From: Pseudomonas sp. 8AS
GTDB lineage: Bacteria > Pseudomonadota > Gammaproteobacteria > Pseudomonadales > Pseudomonadaceae
Direction: 5' to 3'
DNA length: 64,000 nucleotides
Assembly (NCBI RefSeq): GCF_902506505.1
Contig: NZ_LR733406.1
Coordinates: 4,090,693-4,154,692 of the forward strand
This document shows, piece after piece, positions 8,896 to 19,844 of this stretch (position 1 is its first letter; each line of letters starts with the position of its first letter). The notes below the pieces were generated by a model. The model did not search any database. It was not told the DNA's origin and saw nothing but the letters and a program-made list of their open reading frames with translations. The position numbers and the translations under genes were made by a program.

Positions 8896-10272
8896 ATGGA
8901 ATCCCTGAACAATCTAGTCAATGGTCTCAACGGTCTGGTCTGGGGTCCGCCCATGCTGGTCCTCATTCTCGGCACGGGCCTGTTCCTGATGCTGAGCCTC
9001 AAGTTCATGCCGCTGGCCAGAATCGTCTCCGCCTTCCGCCTGCTCTGGCAGGGCCGCAAGAAGGACGACGACGGCTCCGGCGAGATCAGCCCCTTCCAGG
9101 CGCTGATGACCTGCCTGGCCGCCACCGTCGGCACCGGCAACATCGCCGGCGTCGCCACCGCCATCTTCCTCGGCGGCCCCGGCGCGATCTTCTGGATGTG
9201 GTGCACCGCCCTGGTCGGCATGGCCACCAAGTACTGCGAGGTGGTACTCGCCGTGCACTACCGCGAGAAGGACGAGCGCGGCGAGCACGTCGGCGGGCCG
9301 ATGTACGCGATCAAGAACGGCCTGGGCAAGAAGTGGGCGTGGATGGGCGGCGCCTTCGCCTTGTTCGGCGGCCTGGCCGGCTTCGGCATCGGCAACATGG
9401 TGCAGGTCAACAGCATGGCCGACGCCCTCAGCGGCTCCTTCGGCGTGCCGGACTGGGTCACCGGCGTGGTCACCATGGTGGTCACCGGCGTGGTCATCCT
9501 CGGCGGCATCAAGCGCATCGGCAAGGTCGCCGAGGCCCTGGTGCCGGCCATGTGCGTGGGCTACATCATCGCCGCGCTGAGCGTGCTGGCCCTCAACTTC
9601 GAGGCCATCCCCGGCGCCTTCGCGCTGATCTTCGAGCACGCCTTCAACCCGGCCGCGGCCACCGGTGGCTTCGCCGGCGCCGCAGTCATGGCAGCGATCC
9701 GCTTCGGCGTGGCGCGCGGCATCTTCTCCAACGAGGCGGGCCTGGGCACCGCCGGCATCGCCCAGGCGGCCGGCACCACCCACAGCTCGGTGCGCTCCGG
9801 CCTGATCGGCATGCTCGGCACCTTCATCGACACCATCCTGGTGTGCAGCATGACCGCCCTGGTGATCCTCACCACCGGCGTATGGACCAGCGGCGCCAGC
9901 GGCGCGGCGCTGTCCAGCGCGGCCTTCGAAGCCGCTCTGCCCGGCGTCGGCCAGTACCTGCTGGCCCTGGCCCTGATGGTGTTCAGCTACACCACCATCC
10001 TCGGCTGGAGCTACTACGGCGAGCGCTGCTGGGAGTACCTGGTCGGCACCAAGGCGATCCTGCCGTTCCGCATCCTCTGGGTGCTGGCCATCCCCTTCGG
10101 TGCCATCGCCCAGCTGGACTTCGCCTGGCTGGTCGCCGACACCCTCAACGGCCTGATGGCAATCCCCAACCTGATCGCCCTGATCCTGCTCAGCCCGGTG
10201 GTGGTCAAGCTGACCCGCGAGTACTTCGCCAAGCCGGCGAGCGCACGCGGCGGCGTCCCACAGAGCAACTGA
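8896..10272 (+). CDS. Alanine/glycine:cation (Na+) symporter family protein
   Basis: An inner-membrane amino-acid/Na+ symporter of 458 residues with roughly 10-11 hydrophobic segments. Signature blocks of the AGCS (sodium:alanine symporter) family include TCLAATVGTGNIAGVATAI, MWCTALVGMATKYCEVVLAV, GGPMYAI, FSNEAGLGTAGIAQAAG and YTTILGWSYYGE. Likely substrates are D- or L-alanine and glycine, from the family. It stands alone, with a strong RBS upstream and an intrinsic terminator 40 nt after the stop. Confidence 0.95.
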   Translation: MESLNNLVNGLNGLVWGPPMLVLILGTGLFLMLSLKFMPLARIVSAFRLLWQGRKKDDDGSGEISPFQALMTCLAATVGTGNIAGVATAIFLGGPGAIFWMWCTALVGMATKYCEVVLAVHYREKDERGEHVGGPMYAIKNGLGKKWAWMGGAFALFGGLAGFGIGNMVQVNSMADALSGSFGVPDWVTGVVTMVVTGVVILGGIKRIGKVAEALVPAMCVGYIIAALSVLALNFEAIPGAFALIFEHAFNPAAATGGFAGAAVMAAIRFGVARGIFSNEAGLGTAGIAQAAGTTHSSVRSGLIGMLGTFIDTILVCSMTALVILTTGVWTSGASGAALSSAAFEAALPGVGQYLLALALMVFSYTTILGWSYYGERCWEYLVGTKAILPFRILWVLAIPFGAIAQLDFAWLVADTLNGLMAIPNLIALILLSPVVVKLTREYFAKPASARGGVPQSN

Positions 10273-10312
10273 GCCCCTGGCGGCGGCCGGCCGCCGGCAC
10301 CTGACGCCCCTC

Positions 10313-10343
10313 GCATGCCCCCGATGCCCCATCGGGGGCATGC
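10313..10343 (+). terminator. Intrinsic terminator of the symporter gene
   Basis: A perfect inverted repeat with 13-bp arms (GCATGCCCCCGAT) and a 5-nt loop, followed by TCGTTTC. The T-run is weak, but the stem is strong and correctly placed after the stop at 10272. Confidence 0.75.
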
Positions 10344-11012
10344 TCGTTTCTGGGGCAGGACTTCGGCGGCGCCCCATGAGCGCTGCGGCAAACATGCCGG
10401 CAACGCCCAGCAACATGCCGCTTGCGGCCGTCAAGAGCGACCCTTCGTCCCGCCATGCCAGGCATGTCAAAGACGGGTACGGAACGTGCCGATTGAATGG
10501 CGACTGAGCGATGCGGAGCCACCTTGCCGTGTACGCCCCGGGTGGCGGCACTGGTCTGCCGACCAGCGACCCTTCTGGCTGTACCGCACCACAACAATCC
10601 GTGATGACAAGCTAGCGAGCCGTGACCGGCGCTGTCCCGCGCCGTTCCCGCTGCGTCGAGGTGCACCATGCTCAACCCCGTCTTCCGTCTCGAAACACCC
10701 GCCAGCCTTGGCCTCAAGGCCATCGCCTGCACCCTGCACGGCCTCGACAACCGGCACTATTCGCCCCGATAGTCGAGATACAAGGGGGCGCCGTGCGCAC
10801 CACAAGCCCCGCACAACCCCTGGTGCTCACACGGCGCACCCTAGGGTTTGGCGAGCCCCGCCACGGGCATCTAACCCTCTGATTTATCTGGCAAGAATAC
10901 GCCCCGCCCAGGCGGGGCTTTTCTTTTGACAGCCCGGCAAAGCCACGGGTTAGAATCCGGCATGACCTCTGCATAGCAGTGGCGCCCCCGCCCATTCGCC
11001 CGGAGTACGCCC
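10344..11012. other. Long intergenic region with an orphan terminator
   Basis: About 670 bp between the symporter terminator and the antiporter gene. No frame here resembles a known protein. One 34-codon frame with an ATG at 10669 (begins MLNPVFRLETP, stop at 10771-10773) could be a small gene but lacks a clear RBS. A strong terminator at 10901-10926 has no recognised gene in front of it. Confidence 0.5.
10901..10926 (+). terminator. Orphan intrinsic terminator
   Basis: GCCCCGCC and GGCGGGGC arms with a 2-nt centre, followed directly by TTTTCTTTT. This is a textbook rho-independent terminator on the plus strand. The nearest upstream plus-strand gene already has its own terminator at 10313-10343. 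Confidence 0.8.
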
Positions 11013-12761
<1,749 letters not shown>

Positions 12762-12778
12762 CGACCTGGCCGGCAATC

Positions 12779-12805
12779 GGCAGTCGCGCACGCCACGCGA
12801 CTGCC
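12779..12805. repeat. Inverted repeat between nhaP2 and mscK
   Basis: GGCAGTCGCG and CGCGACTGCC arms (10 bp) with a 7-nt loop, 18 nt after the nhaP2 stop. There is no T-run, so it may be an attenuator, an mRNA-stabilising hairpin or a weak terminator. Confidence 0.5.
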
Positions 12806-12855
12806 GGCCTGGCATATCATTAGCCGCATCATTTCCCGAGCCGCCCGAAGCGACC

Positions 12856-15800
12856 ATGTCCGTATTACGCCCCTACCTCGCCGCCGCCCTGCTGGGCCTC
12901 TGCCTTCTCGGCGCCGGCCCTGCCGCCGCCGAAGCACCGACCCGCGCAGCCGTTCAGAAGAGCCTCGACGGCCTGGCCGAGCGCAAGCTGCCGGAAGCCG
13001 AGCAGAAGGCCCTGCAGCAGGCCCTGGAGCAAACCCTGGCCTTCCTCGCCAGCCAGGCCGACAGCGAGCAGCGCCTGACGGATCTCAAGCGCCAGCTCGG
13101 CGATGCACCGCGCCTGACCAGCGAAGCCCAGCGCGAACTCACCCGGCTCAAGGCCAGCCCGCTCAAGCCGGTCGGCGAACGCTATGGCAAGTCCAGCGCC
13201 GCCCAGCTGGAAACCCTGCTCGCCGAACGCACCAGCCAGCTGTCCGCCTGGCAGCAGGAGCTGGCCGAGGCCAACAGCATGCTGATTACCGCGCAGACCC
13301 GCCCGGAGCGTGCCCAGGCCGAGATCAGCAGCAACCAGACCCGTGTACTCAAGATCAACAACCTGCTCAAGGTCGGCAAGGATGCCGGCAAGCCGATCGG
13401 CGCCGAACAGCGCGACCAGCTCAACGCCGAACTGCTGGCGCTGACCGCGCTGACCGAGCTGCGCCGCCAGGAGCTGGCCGGCAACAGCCTGCTGCAGGAC
13501 CTCGGCGGCAGCCGCCGCGACCTGCTCACCGAGCGCATCCGCCGCCTGGAGCAGGAAAGCCTCGACCTGCAGTCGCTGATCAACGACAAGCGCCGCGAGA
13601 GCAGCGAACAGACCGTCGCCGAACTGTCGCGCGAGGCCGAGAAGGCCACCCCGGACAGCCTGCTGGCCCAGGAAAGCGCGGAAAACCTCAAGCTCTCCGA
13701 CTACCTGCTGCGCGCCACCGACCGCCTCAACGAACTGACCCGCCTCAACCTGCAGACCAAGCAGCAGCTGGACAGCGTCAGCCAGGCCGACCAGGCCCTG
13801 GAAGAGCAGATCGACGTGCTCAAGGGCAGCCTGCTGCTGGCCAAGATCCTCTACCAGCAGAAGCAGGCCCTGCCGCAACTGCAGCTGGACAAGAACCTGG
13901 CCGACCAGATCGCCGACATCCGCCTGTACCAGTTCGAGCTGAACCAGAAACGCGACGCCCTGAGCAACCTCTCGGAACATGTCGACCAGCTGCTGGCCTC
14001 GCAGCCGCCGGAGCAGGTCACCGCCGAGCTGCGCAAGACCCTGCTGGAGCTGGTCACCACTCGCAGCGAGCTGCTCGAGCGGCTGAACCGCGAACTCAAT
14101 GCCCTGCTCAACGAGTCGATCACCCTGCAGCTCAACCAGAAGCAGCTGCAGGCCACCGCCGGCACCCTGAGCAACACCCTCGAAGAACAGATGTTCTGGA
14201 TTCCCAGCAACAAACCGCTGGACCTGGCCTGGTTGAAGCAGGTACCGACCCTGCTGGAGCGCCAGCTCAACGCCGTGCCCTGGGGCGCCGGGGTGCGCGA
14301 ACTGGGCGCCGGGCTGGTCGACCGGCCCTGGCTGTTCATCCCGCTGCTGCTGCTGATCGGCGCCCTGATCTGGCGGCGCAGCTGGCTGTACGAAAAGCTG
14401 CGCGGCCTGCATCAAGACATCGGCCACTACAAGCACGACAGCCAGCTGCACACGCCCCTGGCGATCTTCATCAACATCCTCCTGGCCCTGCCGGTCACCC
14501 TGTTCCTCGCCTTGTGCGGCCTGGCCCTGCTGATCGACGCGCGCGGGCAGAACGCCAACCTGGGCACCGCCCTGCTGGAAATGGCCCAGGCCTGGCTGGT
14601 GTTCTACACCCTGTACCGCATCCTCGCCCCGCATGGCGTCGGCGAACTGCATTTCCGCTGGGAGCGGCCACGGGTGGCCTTCCTCAACACCCAGGTGCGG
14701 CGCCTGGGCCTGGTGGTCATGGCCCTGGTCGGCGTGGTGGCGGTGGCCGAGCATCAGCCGGCGGCACTGGCCGAGGACGTCATCGGCATCGGCGTGGTGC
14801 TCAGCTGCTACGCCCTGATGGCCTGGCTGCTCGGCCGCCTGCTGCTGGCCGGGCCGATGCACGAGCGCTCCACGGCCTTTCGCGTGCTGGTCGGGGTGGG
14901 CTTTACCGCCCTGCCGATCGGCCTGTTTATCGCCGTGTGCTTCGGCTACTACTACACCGCGCTGAAGCTCACCGACCGCCTGATCGACACCCTCTACCTG
15001 CTGGTGCTGTGGTTTGTCCTGGAGGCCGCCTTCGAGCGTGGCATGGCGGTGGCGGCCAGACGCCTGGCCTACCAGCGCGCCCTGAGCAAGCGCCAGGCGC
15101 AAACCAAGGAAGGCCTGGAAGGCGGCGAGGCGGTGGTCGAGGAGCCGGCCCTGGACATCGAGCAGATAAACCAGCAGTCCATGCGCCTGATCCGCCTGGC
15201 CCTGCTCAGCGGCTTCGTGCTCTGCCTGTACTGGGTGTGGGCCGACCTGCTCAGCGTGTTCACCTACCTGGACAACATCACCCTCTACGAATACAGCAGC
15301 GGCAGCGGCGATGCCGCGACCATGGTGCCACTGAGCCTGCTCGACCTGCTCGGCGGCCTGATCATCGTCGCCATTACCGTGGCCCTGGCCAGCAACCTGC
15401 CGGGCCTGCTGGAGGTGCTGGTGCTGTCACGCCTGTCGCTGGCCCAGGGCAGCGCCTACGCCACCACCACCCTGTTGTCCTATGCGATCAGCGGCATCGG
15501 CTTCGTCATGACCCTGTCGGTGCTCGGCGTCAGCTGGGACAAGCTGCAGTGGCTGGTGGCCGCATTGTCGGTGGGGATCGGCTTCGGCATGCAGGAGATC
15601 TTCGCCAACTTCATTTCCGGCCTGATCATCCTGTTCGAGCGCCCGGCGCGCATCGGCGACGTGGTGACCATCGGCAACCTGTCCGGCACGGTGAGCAAGA
15701 TCCGCATCCGCGCCACCACCATCACCGATTTCGACCGCAAGGAAATCATCGTCCCGAACAAGACCTTCGTCACCGACCAGCTGATCAACTGGTCGCTCAA

Positions 15801-16215
15801 CGACACGGTCACCCGGGTCATCATCAAGATCGGCGTGGCCTACGAGACCGACCTGCCGCTGGCGCGCAAGCTGATGATGCAGGCCGCCATCGAGAACCCG
15901 CGGGTGCTGCGCGAGCCCGAGCCGCTGCTGTACTTCCTCACCATCAGCGCCAGCACCTTCGACTACGAGCTGCGCTTCCACGTGCGCGAGCTGGGTGACC
16001 GCAACGCCGCCACCGACGAAATCCTCACGCGCATCGCCCTGAGCTTCCGCGAGCACAAGGTGGAGATGGCCTTCAACCAGGTCGAGGTGATGATCAAGAA
16101 CCTGCACGGTCAGGAACTCAACCTGACCACCGGGCAGATGGTGGCGGCCACCGCGGCTGCCGATAGCCAGCAGCAAAAACTGCCACCCGCCGCGCCAGCC
16201 GTCGACCCGCAGTAA
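12856..16215 (+). CDS. mscK: Potassium-dependent mechanosensitive channel MscK (KefA)
   Basis: A large MscS-superfamily channel of 1119 residues that gates on membrane tension during hypo-osmotic shock. A signal peptide (~1-28, ending AAA-EAP) precedes a long periplasmic alpha-helical domain (~30-490). Multiple membrane helices follow (~500-900), then the MscS pore and beta domain (~895-1080). The last contains the Gly/Ala-rich pore helix LVAALSVGIGFGMQEIFANF, the segment GLIILFERPARIGD, and RATTITDFDRKEIIVPN. The length and the periplasmic domain match MscK rather than the short MscS. It follows the K+/H+ antiporter gene. Confidence 0.95.
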   Translation: MSVLRPYLAAALLGLCLLGAGPAAAEAPTRAAVQKSLDGLAERKLPEAEQKALQQALEQTLAFLASQADSEQRLTDLKRQLGDAPRLTSEAQRELTRLKASPLKPVGERYGKSSAAQLETLLAERTSQLSAWQQELAEANSMLITAQTRPERAQAEISSNQTRVLKINNLLKVGKDAGKPIGAEQRDQLNAELLALTALTELRRQELAGNSLLQDLGGSRRDLLTERIRRLEQESLDLQSLINDKRRESSEQTVAELSREAEKATPDSLLAQESAENLKLSDYLLRATDRLNELTRLNLQTKQQLDSVSQADQALEEQIDVLKGSLLLAKILYQQKQALPQLQLDKNLADQIADIRLYQFELNQKRDALSNLSEHVDQLLASQPPEQVTAELRKTLLELVTTRSELLERLNRELNALLNESITLQLNQKQLQATAGTLSNTLEEQMFWIPSNKPLDLAWLKQVPTLLERQLNAVPWGAGVRELGAGLVDRPWLFIPLLLLIGALIWRRSWLYEKLRGLHQDIGHYKHDSQLHTPLAIFINILLALPVTLFLALCGLALLIDARGQNANLGTALLEMAQAWLVFYTLYRILAPHGVGELHFRWERPRVAFLNTQVRRLGLVVMALVGVVAVAEHQPAALAEDVIGIGVVLSCYALMAWLLGRLLLAGPMHERSTAFRVLVGVGFTALPIGLFIAVCFGYYYTALKLTDRLIDTLYLLVLWFVLEAAFERGMAVAARRLAYQRALSKRQAQTKEGLEGGEAVVEEPALDIEQINQQSMRLIRLALLSGFVLCLYWVWADLLSVFTYLDNITLYEYSSGSGDAATMVPLSLLDLLGGLIIVAITVALASNLPGLLEVLVLSRLSLAQGSAYATTTLLSYAISGIGFVMTLSVLGVSWDKLQWLVAALSVGIGFGMQEIFANFISGLIILFERPARIGDVVTIGNLSGTVSKIRIRATTITDFDRKEIIVPNKTFVTDQLINWSLNDTVTRVIIKIGVAYETDLPLARKLMMQAAIENPRVLREPEPLLYFLTISASTFDYELRFHVRELGDRNAATDEILTRIALSFREHKVEMAFNQVEVMIKNLHGQELNLTTGQMVAATAAADSQQQKLPPAAPAVDPQ

Positions 16216-16255
16216 CCCGCGCACCGGCCGGGAGGGCCGGCCGGCTGGACGCCCC

Positions 16256-16290
16256 GCGACAAAACCGAGCAAAATGCTCGGAATTGTCGC
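16256..16290 (+). promoter_or_regulatory. Near-perfect palindrome just upstream of the selO ribosome site
   Basis: GCGACAA-AA-CCGAGCA, AAA loop, TGCTCGG-AA-TTGTCGC: 16-base arms with a single 2-base mismatch. It ends directly before the GGAG Shine-Dalgarno at 16291. It could be the mscK terminator (though there is no T-run), a protein operator or an RNA hairpin affecting selO translation. Confidence 0.5.
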
Positions 16291-16301
16291 GGAGCCCTGC
16301 A

Positions 16302-17765
16302 GTGAAAGCCCTCACCGACCTCGTATTCGATAACCGCTACGCCCGCCTGGGCGATGCCTTCTCCACCCCCGTGCTGCCCGAGCCGATCGAGGCGCCGCGC
16401 CTGGTGGTGGCCAGCCCGGCGGCCATGGCCCTGCTCGACCTCGACCCGGCCGAGGCCGACTCCGAGCTGTTCGCCCAGGTCTTCGCCGGGCACAAGCTGT
16501 GGAGCGACGCCGAGCCGCGCGCCATGGTCTATTCCGGGCACCAGTTCGGCAGCTACAACCCGCGCCTGGGCGACGGCCGCGGCCTGCTCCTGGGCGAGGT
16601 GGTCAACGCCGCCGGCGAGCACTGGGACCTGCACCTCAAAGGCGCAGGGCAGACGCCTTGGTCACGCATGGGCGACGGCCGCGCGGTGCTGCGCAGCTCA
16701 ATCCGCGAATTCCTCGCCAGCGAGTACCTGCATGCCCTGGGCATCCCCACCAGCCGCGCACTGTGCGTGACCGGCTCGGATACCCCGGTGTGGCGCGAGA
16801 AGCGCGAAAGCGCGGCGATGGTCCTGCGCCTGGCGCAGAGCCATGTACGCTTCGGCCACTTCGAGTACTTCTATTACACCAACCAGCACGCGCAGCTGCG
16901 CCAGCTGGCCGAGCACGTGCTGGCCTGCCACTTCGCCGAGTGCCAGGCGCAAGCGCAGCCCTTCGCCGCGCTGTTCCGCGAAGTGGTGGAGCGCAACGCC
17001 GCGCTGATCGCCCAGTGGCAGGCCTACGGCTTCTGCCACGGGGTAATGAACAGCGACAACATGTCGATCCTCGGCATCACCTTCGACTACGGCCCCTACG
17101 CCTTCCTCGACGACTTCGACGCCAACCATATCTGCAACCACTCCGACGACAGCGGCCGCTACAGCTTCAGCAACCAGGTGCCGATCGCCCAGTGGAACCT
17201 GGCCGCCCTCGGCCAGGCGCTGACGCCCCTGGTCGAGGTCGAGCAGCTGCGCGAAAGCCTGGCCCTGTTCCTGCCGCTGTACCAGGCGCACTACCTCGAC
17301 CTGATGCGCCGCAGGCTGGGCCTGAGCACGGCCGAGGACGGCGACGAGGAGCTGATCCAGCAGCTGCTGCAGCTGATGCAGCAAGGCGGCGCGGTGGACT
17401 ACAGCCTGTTCTTCCGCCGCCTCGGCGAGCAGGCGCCGCACGCGGCCGTGGCCGAGCTGCGCGACGATTTCCTCGACCGCGCCGCCTTCGACGCCTGGAG
17501 CGCCCGCTACTGCGCCCGCAGCGCGCGCGAGAACGGCAGCCAGGCCGAGCGGCGCACGCGCATGCATGCGGTCAACCCGCTGTATGTGCTGCGCAACTAC
17601 CTGGCGCAGCAGGCCATCGAAGCCGCCGAGGCCGGCAACTACGCCCCGGTGCGCGAGCTGCACGCGGTACTCGCCCGCCCCTTCGAGGAGCAGCCGGGCA
17701 TGGCCCGCTACGCCGAACGGCCACCGGAATGGGGCAAGCACCTGGAGATCAGCTGCTCGTCCTGA
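16302..17765 (+). CDS. selO: Protein adenylyltransferase SelO (YdiU family)
   Basis: A pseudokinase-fold enzyme that transfers AMP from ATP to Ser/Thr/Tyr of proteins; in E. coli it acts on redox proteins during oxidative stress. The start is GTG at 16302 with GGAG at 16291, giving 487 residues. Family blocks: SGHQFGSYNPRLGDGRG, LKGAGQTPWSRMGDGRAVLRSS, RLAQSHVRFGHFEYF, HGVMNSDNMSILG (catalytic-loop region) and YGPYAFLDDF (metal-binding DFG equivalent). The C-terminus is SCSS, keeping a Cys where animal SelO has selenocysteine. Confidence 0.96.
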   Translation: MKALTDLVFDNRYARLGDAFSTPVLPEPIEAPRLVVASPAAMALLDLDPAEADSELFAQVFAGHKLWSDAEPRAMVYSGHQFGSYNPRLGDGRGLLLGEVVNAAGEHWDLHLKGAGQTPWSRMGDGRAVLRSSIREFLASEYLHALGIPTSRALCVTGSDTPVWREKRESAAMVLRLAQSHVRFGHFEYFYYTNQHAQLRQLAEHVLACHFAECQAQAQPFAALFREVVERNAALIAQWQAYGFCHGVMNSDNMSILGITFDYGPYAFLDDFDANHICNHSDDSGRYSFSNQVPIAQWNLAALGQALTPLVEVEQLRESLALFLPLYQAHYLDLMRRRLGLSTAEDGDEELIQQLLQLMQQGGAVDYSLFFRRLGEQAPHAAVAELRDDFLDRAAFDAWSARYCARSARENGSQAERRTRMHAVNPLYVLRNYLAQQAIEAAEAGNYAPVRELHAVLARPFEEQPGMARYAERPPEWGKHLEISCSS

Positions 17766-17775
17766 TGCCAGCCCG

Positions 17776-17870
17776 AACGAACATGGCTTATCGGTTAAAC
17801 CGAATAAGCATATAAACCTATCCAAACATTCTTAGACTATCTAAGCGAAGGCCATTATCTTTTCGCCCCT
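17776..17870. promoter_or_regulatory. A+T-rich leader with two palindromes before the SLC13 permease gene
   Basis: This is much more A+T-rich than its surroundings. It holds a bulged inverted repeat around 17787-17811 (GCTTATCGGTT / AACCGAATAAGC) and a second one, CTTAGA-CTA-TCTAAG, near 17830-17845. This is probably the promoter/operator region of the downstream permease. The regulator is unknown. The ATAAG half-sites invite comparison with sulfur-regulated promoters, but that is a guess. Confidence 0.4.
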
Positions 17871-17930
17871 GTGCGGCCGCCTAGCGCGTGCCAGATACCT
17901 CATACGAGATTCGCACGCTTAAGGATGCCC

Positions 17931-19721
17931 ATGTCCTGGGACTCGCTACCCCTGATTTTCGTCGCTGCCCTGCTGGTCTGGGTGCTGGTTGCCTTCGTCC
18001 GCGAGAAGTGGAGTCCGGACATCGTCGCGGCCATTGCCGTGGCCGCGCTGCTGGTCACCCAGCTGCTGACCCCGGCAGAAGTGCTCAGCGTGCTAAGCAA
18101 CTCGGCGCCGGTGACCATCGCCTGCATGTTCGTGCTGTCGGCCGCGCTGGAGCGTACCGGCTGCATCGACGCCCTGGGCAACTGGCTGGGTGATCTGGTC
18201 GGTACCAGCCCGATCCGCGTGCTCACCGGCCTGACCGTTACCGCCCTGGTAATTTCCGCCGGCCTGAACAACACCCCGGTGGTGGCCATTCTCACCCCGG
18301 TGGCGATCTCCCTGGCCCGCCGCGCCGGCACCCTGCCGTCCAAGCTGCTGATCCCGCTGTCCTACGCCACCATCCTCGGCGGCACCCTGACCATGATCGG
18401 CACCTCGACCAACATCCTGGTCGACGGCGTGGCGCGCAAGGCCGGCCTGGAGCCCTTCGGCATCTTCGAGATCACCGGTGCCGGGCTGATCCTAGCCGCC
18501 GCCGGCATGGCCTACCTGCTGACCTTCGGCCGCCACCTGCTGCCCGAGCGCGAGACGCTGTCCAAGCAGCTGCGCCCGGACCTGGATCGCACCTTCATGA
18601 GCGAACTGCTGGTGCCGCACGACTCGCCGATGATCGGCAAGACCCTCAGCGAGGCCAACCTCAACGGCGGCAGCGGCCTGCAGGTACTGAAGATCTTCCG
18701 CGATCAGGAAGAACTCACCGAGCCGGACCACGACACTGTATTGGCCGCCGGCGACCAGCTGGTGATCCACGGCCAGGTCAAGGACGTGGTCGAACTGCGC
18801 GGCAGCGGCCACCTCAGCTTCAGTCGCAGCGAAGCCTTCGAGACCATCAGCAGCCACGATGTGGTGCTGGCCGAGGCCATAGTCGGGCGCAATTCGCGCT
18901 ACAGCCACCGGCCCATGCGCGACCTCGACCTGACCGCGCGCTACGGTATCGCCGTGCTGGCCGTACACCGCCAGGACGAAAACGTTTCCGGCAACCTCGA
19001 CGAGTTCCAGTTGCAGTTCGGCGACGTGATGCTGGTCGAAGGCACGCCGGCACAGATCAAGCGCTTCGCCGACAACGGCGAGCTGATCAGTCTGAACACC
19101 GTGCAGGAACGCTCCTTCCGTCGTGAAAAGGCGCCCATCGCCATCATCGCCACCCTGGCCGTGATGCTGCTGGCCGCCTTCGGCGTGATGCCCATCGAAG
19201 GACTGGCGATCATCGGCGCGGTGGTCGTGCTGGCCACCCGCTGCCTGGATGTGGAAGACGCCTACAAGGCGGTGGACTGGAAGATCCTCAGCCTGATCTT
19301 CGGCATGCTGGCCATCAGCATCGCCATGGACAAGGTCGGCCTGGTCAAGCTGATGGTGGAGAACCTCATGGGCTGGCTGCCCTGGGCCGGTCCGCTGCTG
19401 ATGCTGAGCTTCATCTACCTGTTCACCTCGATCCTCACCGAAGTGCTGTCGAACAACGCGGTGGCGGTACTGGTCACCCCGATCGCCATCGGCATGGCCC
19501 AGCACCTGGGTGTCGACCCGCGCGCCTTCGTGGTCGCGGTGATGTTCGCCGCCAGCGCCAGCTTCGCCACGCCCATCGGCTACCAGACCAACACCTTCGT
19601 CTACAACGCCGGCGGCTACCGCTTCACCGACTTCATGAAGGTCGGCATTCCACTCAACCTGATTCTCTGGGTGGTGGCCAGCTTCGTGATCCCCTGGTTC
19701 TGGCCGCTGGTGCCGGTGTAG
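17931..19721 (+). CDS. SLC13/DASS-type permease with two TrkA_C domains
   Basis: An inner-membrane transporter of 596 residues. An N-terminal half of membrane segments (~5-200) and a C-terminal half (~395-596) flank a cytoplasmic part with two RCK_C (TrkA_C) domains (~205-290 and ~300-380; GDQLVIHGQVKDV and GDVMLVEGTPAQI). Signature motifs of the Na+/sulfate-dicarboxylate (CitM/ArsB-like) fold include SAGLNNTPVVAILTPVAI, the paired LTEVLSNNAVAVLVTPIAIG, and ATPIGYQTNT. The ATG at 17931 is preferred over 17925 because AAGGA lies 5 nt upstream. Homologues carry sulfate or dicarboxylates. The neighbouring metY gene makes a sulfur compound plausible but unproven. Confidence 0.88.
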   Translation: MSWDSLPLIFVAALLVWVLVAFVREKWSPDIVAAIAVAALLVTQLLTPAEVLSVLSNSAPVTIACMFVLSAALERTGCIDALGNWLGDLVGTSPIRVLTGLTVTALVISAGLNNTPVVAILTPVAISLARRAGTLPSKLLIPLSYATILGGTLTMIGTSTNILVDGVARKAGLEPFGIFEITGAGLILAAAGMAYLLTFGRHLLPERETLSKQLRPDLDRTFMSELLVPHDSPMIGKTLSEANLNGGSGLQVLKIFRDQEELTEPDHDTVLAAGDQLVIHGQVKDVVELRGSGHLSFSRSEAFETISSHDVVLAEAIVGRNSRYSHRPMRDLDLTARYGIAVLAVHRQDENVSGNLDEFQLQFGDVMLVEGTPAQIKRFADNGELISLNTVQERSFRREKAPIAIIATLAVMLLAAFGVMPIEGLAIIGAVVVLATRCLDVEDAYKAVDWKILSLIFGMLAISIAMDKVGLVKLMVENLMGWLPWAGPLLMLSFIYLFTSILTEVLSNNAVAVLVTPIAIGMAQHLGVDPRAFVVAVMFAASASFATPIGYQTNTFVYNAGGYRFTDFMKVGIPLNLILWVVASFVIPWFWPLVPV

Positions 19722-19844
19722 CGGCATAAGCTCAGTACTTATCGTTCCAAAGCAAAGCCCGTTTCATTGCTCCAGCGCATTGACCGGGCCTTGGCGTTTT
19801 CTCCATGCTGCGAACCTTCCAATCTGCCCCGAAGGAGCGCATGC

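Noticed and set aside
8914..10551. Minus-strand open frame of 545 codons over the symporter
   Set aside because: His/Asp/Gly/Gln-rich nonsense translation, exactly antisense to an obvious AGCS transporter.
10315..10929. Plus-strand 204-codon open frame in the intergenic region
   Set aside because: Composition is Arg/Pro/Ala/Ser-rich without RBS or recognisable motif, and it runs into a terminator.
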